From: Hemerocallis citrina | Lineage: Eukaryota > Streptophyta > Magnoliopsida > Asparagales > Asphodelaceae | DNA: 64,000 nucleotides | Assembly (NCBI GenBank): GCA_017893485.1 | Contig: CM030366.1 | Location: forward strand, 199,883,173 to 199,947,172 | Direction: 5' to 3' | In this document: positions 23,231-31,805 of the stretch, piece after piece | Layout of the letters: each line of letters begins with the position of its first letter | Numbering within the stretch: the first letter of the stretch is position 1 | The notes under the pieces: model-generated | What the model was told of the DNA's origin: nothing | The model's input: only the letters and a program-made list of their open reading frames with translations | Database searches by the model: none | Translations under genes and position numbers: made by a program

Positions 23231-23280
23231 TATTTGAGATATTATACGGATAATGTACGTGTTGTAATAGGAGTATTATA

Positions 23281-23419
23281 TCTCTACTACTATAATGGGA
23301 AAAGGCCTTAGTGTAATTTGTCCTTCTACCAACCCGTGCAACACGCGTGCCTGAATTTTTACTTTTAAAAATAAATATATGTATTTATTAAGCCGTGCAA
23401 CGCACGTGTAAATTACTAG
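23281..23419 (+). mobile_element. 139-bp Helitron-like micro-element
   Basis: Starts TCTCTACTACTATAATGGG and ends with a hairpin CGTGC-aac-GCACG nine bases before the terminal CTAG, placed between host A (23280) and T (23420). These are the Helitron terminal rules (5' TC, 3' hairpin plus CTRR, A/T target, no target duplication). The 3' LTR of the same copia element keeps the unbroken site gagtattata/tatatgtaat (27418 onward), so the boundaries are exact. It has no coding capacity. Confidence 0.92.
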
Positions 23420-24006
23420 TATATGTAATAAGTGTGTATGGTAGAGAGTGATAAAGAAAAACCTTCTTTCATGGTATCAGAGCTTGAAGCCAACACTCCT
23501 CCCTCCAACCATGGAAGCTCATGCCAACACTCCTTCCTCACACAGCTGTGGCCTCTTCAACTTGAAGGTCGGGGTGATCAGGCCCCTCTCCATATCAAAG
23601 GGTGTCGGTTCTACATGAATTGCTTTCAACATCTCAAAGCCTCTCCCTTGTTCTCGTCAAAGTTGGTAGTAGTCACATTGTTTGTTGCAGCCCAATCCTC
23701 CAGAGGCTTTCTTTCAGGAACAACCACTCCCACCAGAAATGACTCAAAACTATTTCCACAGACCGAAACCCATATAATATTATAAACAAAGTTGTAATAA
23801 GAGATCATCTGAGGCTTCTTGTTCTTCTTGATCTCCTACTGCCGGTCCTCTCCACCACCACCCCACGACAACACTCATCATCTTCTTGAACTGAAATATC
23901 CAAGTTTTGATTGAATTTGAATTTGATCTACATTGGAGTGGAAGACAAGGTGTTTAATCAACCATGACACATTACACTTGTAGCCTCTAATTCAATCACT
24001 GTCCAG

Positions 24007-25257
24007 ATGACTGCGAATGAACTGCAGCGATTCCGGCAATATCAAAGAAAAAAGCAATATCACGCTTTCCGACAACGGTCTTCTTCGTCCGTCATATTAG
24101 CACGGCCAGGTATCACATGTTTAACTAATTCACCTCCAACATCATGGATAATAGATTCAGGTGCATCTGATCATATGACTGGGAATTCAAATATATTGTC
24201 CTCTGTTAGTAGATCCTTTCATCCACCTGTTAGACTTGCTGATAGTTATACTTCTCCCGTTAGGGGGGGATCGGACATGTAAACCTTACTTCCAATTTAC
24301 CACTTAGTCATGTTCTTCATATGCCAAAATTTTTCTTTAACCTAATGTCTGTTAGTAAAATTACCAAAACACTGAATTGTTTTGTTACCCTTTTTCCTAA
24401 TTACTGTGCATTTCAAGAACTTGGGACCGGAAAAACTATTGCCACATGGTGTGTGTCAGAGGGTCTTTATCAGCTTGACAGTGTTCCTACCTCATTTGCA
24501 TGCTTGAGTGCGCATTTGGATTTGCATTGTCAGTTGGGTCATCCGTCGTTACAGAATCTAAAGAAGTTGAGACCTGAATTATCTTCTCTTAAGGAGTTAT
24601 CTTGTGAGTCATGCCAATTAGGTAAACACTTGCGTACGTCTTACCCTCCTAGAGTCAATAAACGGCCGAGTCGAACTTTTAGTTTAGTTCATTCTGATGT
24701 GTGGGGACCTTGCCCTATTCAGTCTCAGTTCGGTGACTTTAGATATTTTGTTACCTTTGTTAATGACTATTCTCGTGCCACATGGTCATATTTAATAAAA
24801 TCTCGTTCTGAAGTTTTGTCTATTTTTAAATCATTTTGCACCGAGGTGAGAACCCAGTTTGATGTTTCTGTTCAAATTTTGCGAAGTGATAATGCCAAAA
24901 TATATTTTTCTTCTGAGTTCATTAGTTTTATGTCTTCTTGTGGTATTTTTCATGAGTCTTCTTGCTCTTATACCCCTCAACAAAACGGGGTTGCCGAGCG
25001 TAAAAATCATCATCTGTTAGAGGTTGCAAGGACAATGCTTATTCATAGACAAGTTTCTCAGTGTTTCGGGGGGGGGGGGGGGGGGGGGTGCAGTTCTTAC
25101 TGCATGTCGCTTAATTAATCACATGCCCTTATCTATGTTAGATGGTCAAACACCCTTCTCTATTTTATTTCCAAATGTTGACCAATTCCCCCTTCCTCCC
25201 AAAATCTTTGGATGTATTAGTTTTGTCCATGACCATCGTCTGGTCGCTCCAAGTTAG
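24007..25257 (+). pseudogene. Copia protease and integrase region
   Basis: The frame at 24007-24282 contains the protease motif WIIDSGASDHMT. The frame at 24321-25118 holds the GAG-pre-integrase HLDLHCQLGHPS zinc motif, CESCQLGK, and integrase core pieces (LVHSDVWGPCPIQSQFGDFR, FVNDYSRATWSYL, LRSDNAKIYFSSEF, PQQNGVAERKNHH). At 25068-25088 a run of 21 G shifts the frame. Homology resumes in another frame (AVLTACRLINHMP). The first stop between protease and integrase blocks also breaks the polyprotein. Confidence 0.9.
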
Positions 25258-25741
25258 CTCCCCATTCCATCCGATGTATTTTCCTAGGGTATTGTCACTC
25301 CCAGAAAGATTATAGATGTTATAGTCCTGAGCTGCGTCGTCATTTTATTTCTGCTGATGTTACATTTCATGAGTTCCAACTTTATTTATCCAACACTTTC
25401 TCTGGTTTAACCCCAGTTCCCTCCGATGAGACTGAATCTGAATTTCTAACATACCTTAGACTTGTGGTATCTACTTCTACTGATCTGTAACACCGTGCTC
25501 CCCAGCAATGCCCGAACGGCCTACAATCACTCAAGTGTATGAACGATGTTCGGACACCACTTTCTCATATCACGCCATTGTTCCCATTGTCCCATCGCCT
25601 TAATTCGATGAGACACGACCGTCTGAGCCTGCTACTATACCCCCGGTTTCCTCCACTACGCCCACACTATCTTCTAGCGAGCATTCTGATCTTGATCTTC
25701 CTATCTCCATACGCGAAGGAAATCGTTCCACTGCTCATCCT

Positions 25742-27369
25742 TTGAATAGTCGTCTTTCATATGCTCACTTGTCATATGTCCATTATGCCTTTGTCTCTAC
25801 TTTAGACAGTCACCAGATTCCTAAGTCATTATCAGAAACACTATCACATCTTGGTTGGAGCCAGGATATGCGAGAAGAGATGTCTGTTCTTGAGAAAAAT
25901 TGTACTTGGGATCTTGTTAACCTTCCATCTGGTAAACATTGTGTTGGTTGTAAATGGATGTACACAGTTAAAGTAAACCCAGATGGTTCTCTGGCTGGCC
26001 TAAAAGCTCGATAGGTTGCTAAAGGTTATTCTTAGACCTATGACATTGATTATGATGAGATATTCTCTCATGTGGCCAAAATGCCTTATGTTCGGATCAT
26101 TATTGCCTTGGCTTCTCGATTTCATTGGTTGCTTCATCAACTTGATGTAAAAAATGTCCTTCTCAATGGCATTCTTGAGGAGGAGGTTTATATGGAGCAG
26201 CCCCCTGCTTTTGTTAGCAAAGCTGAGCCCACTAAAGTTTGTGGCTTGAAACGATCTTTGTATGGAATCAAACAGTCTCCTCGTGCTTAGTTTGGCCGTT
26301 CCACTGAATTTGACACGAGTTTTGGATTGAGGAGGAGTGATAATGATCATTCCGTGTTCTATCGACATCATCAAGGGAAGAAAATCATTTTAGTTGTATA
26401 TGTTGATGACATTGTAATTACAGAAGATGATCATAACGGTATTCAAGATCTGAAGTCATATATTCAACAGAAGTTTCAAACTAAGGATCTCGGGCGACTA
26501 AAGTATTTCTTGGGGATTGAAGTTGCTCAATCTAAGCAGGGAATTTGTTTGTCACAGAGAAAGTATGTACTAGAAATACTTACCGAGAGCAGTATGCTAG
26601 GATGTAGGCCATCACACACTCCTATGGACCCAAATTCCAAGCTATTGCCAGATCAGGGTGTCCTGATGGAGGATCCAGAGAGATATAGGAGACTTGTAGG
26701 AAAACTAAATTATCTCACGGTCACTCGTCCTGATATTGCATACTCAGTTAGTAAAGTAGGTCAGTTTATGACGTCTCCCCGTACAAGCCATTGGAATGCA
26801 GTTATGAGAATTCTTCAATATTTGAAGAGCTCCCCTGGCATAGGATTATTGTATACTGATGGTGGACACTGTCGAATTGGTGGTTGGTCAGATGCTGATT
26901 GGCTGGCTGCTCAACAACTAGGAGATCCACCACTGGTTATTATGTGTTTGTTGGGGAAAACTTAGTTTCATGGAAGAGTAAGAAACAAAATGGCGTGTCT
27001 CGATCGAGTGCTAAATCCGAGTATCGTGCTATGGCTGACCTTACATGCGAGATGACATGGGTCAAACGATTACTTACTGAGTTGGGGATTCTTCAACATG
27101 AGCTGATGTGTATGTATTGTGATGACCACTCTACCATATACATAGCCACTAATGTTGTGTTTCATGAACGAACCAAACATATTGAGGTAGACTGTCATGT
27201 GGTTCACAACAAGATTAGTGGCATGCCGTATGAGCCTCCTTAGATAAAGGCTAAACATATTCGTACTGATCTCCAGCTAGTCGATACTCTCACAAAGCCT
27301 CTTGCGAGAGCCAGAATACAATTCATTAATGACAAGTTGGACATGTATGACATATATGCTCCAACTTGA
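25742..27369 (+). pseudogene. Copia reverse transcriptase and RNase H region
   Basis: Broken frames 25742-26014, 26072-26290, 26327-26965 and 26899-27243 cover RT: CVGCKWMYTVKVNPDGSLAG, HQLDVKNVLLNG, LYGIKQSPRA, then the catalytic YVDDI (about 26399), and LGRLKYFLGIEVA. RNase H follows (GGWSDADWLAA, then SAKSEYRAMADL) and the usual ending DTLTKPLARAR near 27290. Several in-frame stops show it is inactive. Confidence 0.9.
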
Positions 27370-27483
27370 GAAGGAGTATTAAAGATATTATACGGGTAAT
27401 GTACATGTTGTAATAGGAGTATTATATATATGTAATAAGTGTGTATTGTAGAGAGTGATAAGGAAAAACCTTCTTCCAGGTTG

Positions 27484-28850
27484 TAAAGTTTCTATGTCAG
27501 CACCACCGATGTTCCCCTCCATCTATTGCAGGCGTAGTCATCACCTGTGCATTAACCGAAGTAAACCCTAAAAAATTCGAACTTCTATCTAATTTGTCAT
27601 GAAGAATAAGATCATCTTTGTTTTTAGCTAAGCAAAAAACTTTAGAGCCAAGCACCTATTTCACACCAAACCATTACCACCCACATCTACCATTCATACT
27701 GCCAATGGTACACACATGCACATAATTTCTACAAGTCATCTCCTTGATTCTCCCCGTTTTTTTTTTGTCCCTCATGTCCAATATTTTCCGAATGTTGCCC
27801 TAAATATATTTTTATGTATCTCAATTGACTGACAGTTCATCTTCTTGTGTTATGCAGGATCCACATACGAGGATGCAGGTTGGAATCGGGCACAGAAAAG
27901 ACGGCCTTTATTATATGGATAAGCTCTCTATCAGTACCTATAACAACTGTTATGCGTATTGTTACCACTCCACCTTCTCTTTGTGACGTTTAGCATCATC
28001 GTCTAGGTCATTTATCTTTACCTCGTCTCTGATTTCTTTCTAGCTAGAAATGGTTTTTTAGGGATTTTTTCTACCAACTCTTTATCACCTTGTATTGGCT
28101 GCAAATTAGCAAAGTAATTGGCCTCTCCTTTTCTCTCCAGTGGGCATATTTCATATTTTGTATTTGAACTTATTCATTCTAATGTTTAGGGTTCTTCCCC
28201 ACATATATCTCGCGGTGGAAAAATATAGTATGTGATCTTCATAGATGACTTTTCTCGTTTCACTTGGATATACTTTCTCAAATAAAAAACAATTGATGTT
28301 TATGATTTTTATGTCAATTTTCACAACATGATATCAGAGCCGCATCTACTTTTATAAGGTTTAGGCTATATTGCTCTTCGTCGTCAGGATGGAGTAGTTC
28401 CGGCGTTCATGGGATCCACTCCACCTCCTCTCACCTGCAACTAGATCTCTCTTCCACTTCATTCTTATCTAACGGCTCATCAAACCCTAGTGCACCTTTC
28501 CTTTGCTACAACCAATGCACCCATATTCAAGCTCAACTCCAACATGGCTTCTTCAAACGACAACAACCAGTTTCAGTATGATGACTCTCATATCTGCGTT
28601 GCATTTTAGTATAAACTCTACGTGCATTGTGCACCCCGCAGCCCGATCCATCGGGCTTTCGTACTCTAAATTGAACACATGATCCATTCCGACTTCCGTA
28701 ACACTACGCGCAACGCACCACTCGGCTGACATTCATACGATGCTGCAAACTTGATCTACTCTGCCTTCCGTACCCCGCAACCCGGTTCCGGCGACCACTG
28801 TAGCTTACTTCAAATGTAGCAAACACTTACTCCTTCATCCTATGTGAGTT
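27484..28850 (+). other. Fragments of further copia elements
   Basis: Around 28150-28330 the plus strand reads a broken integrase segment (YVIFIDDFSRFTWIYFLK) with stops. It is followed directly by tgatatcagagccgc (about 28332), a degenerate PBS of a second element, and then its leader. Two copia fragments are thus fused. The rest (27484-28140) shows nothing I can assign. Confidence 0.55.
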
Positions 28851-28860
28851 TTTTTTTTGG

Positions 28861-28874
28861 TGTGTGTGTGTGTT

Positions 28875-28913
<39 letters not shown>
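28861..28913. repeat. (TG)n followed by a run of 37 G
   Basis: A short TG repeat passes into 37 uninterrupted G (28877-28913). CT-rich microsatellite sequence follows at about 29005-29050. Confidence 0.95.
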
Positions 28914-28914
<1 letters not shown>

Positions 28915-29916
28915 GGGATATATATGTGCTTCATATGTGTATTTTTTTCTCTCTTTAATATTATTCTCTCATATCTCTTTACATAGTTCTTATTTCTATG
29001 TAGTTCATCTCTCTCTCTCTTCTTTTTTTGATCATCTCTCTCTCTCTTTATCTTTGTACTCCTGTAAGTACTTGGCTCAATAATCATCATCACATTATTT
29101 CTCCCAGTTCCTTTATTTTATAGATCCGGGTGGTGCAAGAATTCATGTGGTCTTGCTATTGCTCATCGATCGGAAACTGTCAAAACAGAATTTAAGTGAA
29201 TATGTTTCTAGCCACAACCAAAATAGCCCGGTTATGTCGCCCCCTCTACACGTGGCATATATATTGTTTGATAGACATCGTAATTAATCACAAGATTTGC
29301 AACATGGTGCATGTAAACTTTTGATTCTACAAATTCTATCTCAACTATTGTGTATATATTTCTACAATTTTTCTCATTAATTGATTCTTTGTATACTCCA
29401 CCAAAGGAATTAATTTATTTGTGTGAGAACCAAAAACTTGTTCTCTTCATAGAGTATGATACTAATATACAAACAACTTCCAGTTTCTATCTATCTATTC
29501 AAAATTGCCAACCACATGACAGTTGAACAAACAAATTATAACGAAACAATTAAAATCAATCCGTGTTATCAAAATTAAACTCAGAGGAATATCTTGAAAC
29601 ATAAGGAGGAACAGATCAAGTAAAAGGTATAAACGGGTTTTGCAAATAACCGATATGTATAATATTAGCTACATTACTAGGAATAATGAATAGTGCACTG
29701 CTGTGTCGGATACAATGAAACTACTCAAATTCAAACCAACCAACGCCTAAAAGAAGAAAATTTTATTAATTAAATAATTCATACAAATATTTTCTGAATA
29801 TATATATAGGTCATGCAAGTTTCTTTTAGAAATAAAAAGTATTTGATTAAAAATTTGTCCAATCTAAAAACAATAATAAATAAAGCAAATTAAAAAGAAG
29901 CTAGCTAGCTAGGCGC
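28914..29916. other. Non-coding 3' flank of the SKP1-like gene
   Basis: AT-rich, with no gene seen. Bases 29421-29735 have a diverged paralogous copy at 39998-40215. Confidence 0.5.
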
Positions 29917-30456
29917 CTACGTCAACAACAAGTCGAGATAGTCTCTAATTTTCTTCTCCTCCTCGGGAGTAAAATCGTCCTCTATACCCATAAACTCTCT
30001 GCACTGCTCCACGGTCATGCCCTTGATCCTGTCTTCCACCTCCTCGGAAATCAAATCGAACAGAGAATTCTCTGCCATGTAGTTGGCTGCCAACAGCACC
30101 TCTAAAAGATCATCTTTCCCCATCTTCTTCACAAACTCCTTCTCCCAATCCGACATCTTGGAAGATGATGATGATGATGATGATGACTCGTTGCTGACGT
30201 TAGTGTGGCTCCAGTACTCGATGATCTTGACGAGACTGGCGCTGCTGACTCTGAGGAGGGGGAGAACGGAGTCAGAGCCGTCGGCCCAGCCGTCTTTGAT
30301 GAGCTTCTTGATGGTTTCAGAGCGTGACGCGTGGGATGAGGGAACCACGAAGGTTTCGTTGTCGGAGGTGAAGAGGTTCACCTTTTCAGGGACTTGATCG
30401 TCGTTTGATTCAGCAGTAAGAGCCTTCTGGATTTCGGATTGCGATTCACTTGCCAT
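29917..30456 (-). CDS. SKP1-like protein (SCF ubiquitin ligase adaptor family)
   Basis: Intronless 179-residue protein. Residues about 24-85 form the SKP1 BTB/POZ part (VNLFTSDNETFVVPSSHASR, then ETIKKLIKDG, then SSASLVKIIEYWSHT). Residues 115-178 form the SKP1 dimerisation domain (LLEVLLAANYMAENSLFDLI, then MTVEQCREFMGIEDDFTPEE). SKP1 proteins bridge cullin 1 to F-box proteins in the nucleus and cytosol. Two features are unusual: a nine-serine run in the linker, from a TCA repeat (complement of about 30164-30187), and a C-terminus that reads IRDYLDLLLT in place of the usual ...NxWAFE, which contacts F-box proteins. The N-terminus is extended by about 20 residues. TATA-like tataatatatata lies about 80-95 bp upstream of the ATG. 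Probably expressed but functionally divergent; the family call is firm. Confidence 0.9.
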   Translation of the reverse strand: MASESQSEIQKALTAESNDDQVPEKVNLFTSDNETFVVPSSHASRSETIKKLIKDGWADGSDSVLPLLRVSSASLVKIIEYWSHTNVSNESSSSSSSSSKMSDWEKEFVKKMGKDDLLEVLLAANYMAENSLFDLISEEVEDRIKGMTVEQCREFMGIEDDFTPEEEKKIRDYLDLLLT

Positions 30457-30749
30457 GGCTGAGATTCTGAGAGGATACCCTGCCTGCTGATGAGATTATT
30501 AATTATTAAAAGGAGGTGGGGGTGGGTGGGTATGTTATTTATAATATATATAACTTTTTATAAAACCCTAATTTCTTTATAGACTCTATATATATATGGT
30601 TGATTGATTTTTATCTACCTTTTTTGACCGTGTGATTAGATAAATATAAATAGTATAGTATAAACTGAATATAGGAGGCGGCAACCAGTCAGATTCGGGT
30701 TAGATCCTTCAAGATCCACTTGTGATCCACTAAATTTTTTGTGAGAATA

Positions 30750-30801
30750 GTCCCATATCGGGCGGATGATGCGAAAGGAGAGCGAGCCGCGGGTATAAAT
30801 A
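30750..30801 (+). promoter_or_regulatory. Plant snRNA promoter: USE and TATA box of the U4 gene
   Basis: GTCCCATATCG (30750-30760) differs from the plant upstream sequence element RTCCCACATCG at one base. TATAAATA (30794-30801) follows after 33 bp. That spacing (about 33-34 bp) is the arrangement of RNA polymerase II snRNA genes in plants; polymerase III types are closer. With the transposon removed, the TATA box would lie 34 bp before the U4 start at 38777. Confidence 0.88.
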
Positions 30802-30823
30802 AGAGAGGGGGACCGACGATGGG

Positions 30824-31223
30824 GAATTTTTTCCCAAAATGACCCTTTTTGCAAAAGTTTTGCCACAGACGATCCTTTTTTTTTAATTCCATAAATGCCC
30901 TACTCGCTTTTTGAAAAAGTGAGTGTGGTATAAACACTCACGCTTTTTCAAAAAGCGAATCTTAGGTTTCAGAAAATTGGAAACCTAAGACTCGCTTTTC
31001 GAAAAAGCGTGAGGGTTTATCCACACTCGCTTTTTCAAAAAGCGAGTCTTGGCCTTCTTTGCCCAGCAACACTCGCTTTTTGAAAAAGCGGGGGTAATTA
31101 AACCACACTCGCTTTTTCAAAAAGCGAGTGTCGTTTGGGACTTAAACCCCCCGCCCCCAAAACATCTCACTATTCCCCTTCTTTTCTTTCTCTTCCCCTT
31201 CGCTAGCGAAACCCTAACCCATC
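30824..31223 (+). repeat. Left terminal inverted repeat of the Mutator-like element
   Basis: Pairs with 38373-38762. It contains about eight palindromic units of the form actcgctttttNaaaaagcgagt, some joined by larger inverted repeats (cttaggtttc / gaaacctaag at 30959-30990). The inner edge is gcgaaaccctaacccatc. Confidence 0.93.
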
Positions 31224-31463
31224 TCTCATCTCAAATTCGTCAAAGTACCCTCGTAATTTGTTGAATAACCCACAAATTTGCTTTGGACAACTTAAACCCA
31301 TCTTCCGTTAGAGGTTTAATTTGTTGGAATTTGGGTATACTTGAAGAGGAAAGCAACTTTATTGTGAAGGTATGATGTTTATTCCCCCATTATTTTGTTA
31401 ATTTAATTAGGTTTTCTTTATGGGTAGCTAATAACTCGCTTATTGGTATAAATTAACGTAGGT
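31224..31463 (+). other. 5' leader of the transposase gene
   Basis: A/T-rich leader. A possible leader intron runs from gtatga (about 31370) to acgtag just before the ATG at 31464. No other feature is seen. Confidence 0.4.
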
Positions 31464-31793
31464 ATGGATTTGGAGATTCCTATATGGTTATACTTTGGTG
31501 GTGAAATAATTCGTGATCCAAAGATTGGTTGTTGTTATAGTCATTTGGAACCGGAAATAGTTTGGGTACCCCGTACCATTACATTTAAAGAACTAGTTGA
31601 GAAAATCTATGAAGTTGCTAATTGGGATAGGAATGAATGGAATGTGAAAATTTTAGCTCGATACGCAGCAGGAAGAGGAGATGGTCAGTATTTTATGACA
31701 GTGCCCGTACCTACTGATAATACGCTGAAGTCATTGATTGCTAGGACATTTGATCCCAATTGTGCTTGGTCTGTATTAGAGTTATATATTTAG
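31464..31793 (+). CDS. N-terminal domain ORF of the Mutator transposase, ended by an in-frame TAG
   Basis: This 109-residue frame (IPIWLYFGGEIIRDPKIGCC to NCAWSVLELYI) resembles the small N-terminal domain that precedes the MuDR domain in plant Mutator transposases. It ends at TAG (31791-31793), and the main transposase frame continues in the same phase directly after. Either the full protein is normally about 895 residues and this copy has gained a stop, or the stop is read through or spliced. The TAG lies in atatatttagCAA, which also looks like a splice acceptor, and it is followed by CAA. Start chosen: first ATG after a plausible leader intron. Confidence 0.65.
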   Translation: MDLEIPIWLYFGGEIIRDPKIGCCYSHLEPEIVWVPRTITFKELVEKIYEVANWDRNEWNVKILARYAAGRGDGQYFMTVPVPTDNTLKSLIARTFDPNCAWSVLELYI

Positions 31794-31805
31794 CAAATTC
31801 GAGTT

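Larger units (their letters stand above)
23231..27478 (+). mobile_element. Decayed Ty1/copia retrotransposon with 102-bp LTRs
   Basis: The 5' LTR is 23231-23471 (102 bp of its own sequence plus a 139-bp insertion) and the 3' LTR 27377-27478 (102 bp). The PBS TGGTATCAGAGC is at 23472-23483. A purine-rich tract (gagaaggag) precedes the 3' LTR. The flanks ggttt (23226-23230) and ggttg (27479-27483) are a likely target duplication with one change. Domain order protease, integrase, RT, RNase H is that of copia. Most of gag is missing or unrecognisable (23484-24000) and the coding region has many stops and shifts. Confidence 0.9.

Noticed and set aside
28827..29093. ORFs with poly-Pro or poly-Gly
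   Set aside because: Direct product of the 37-G run and microsatellites.
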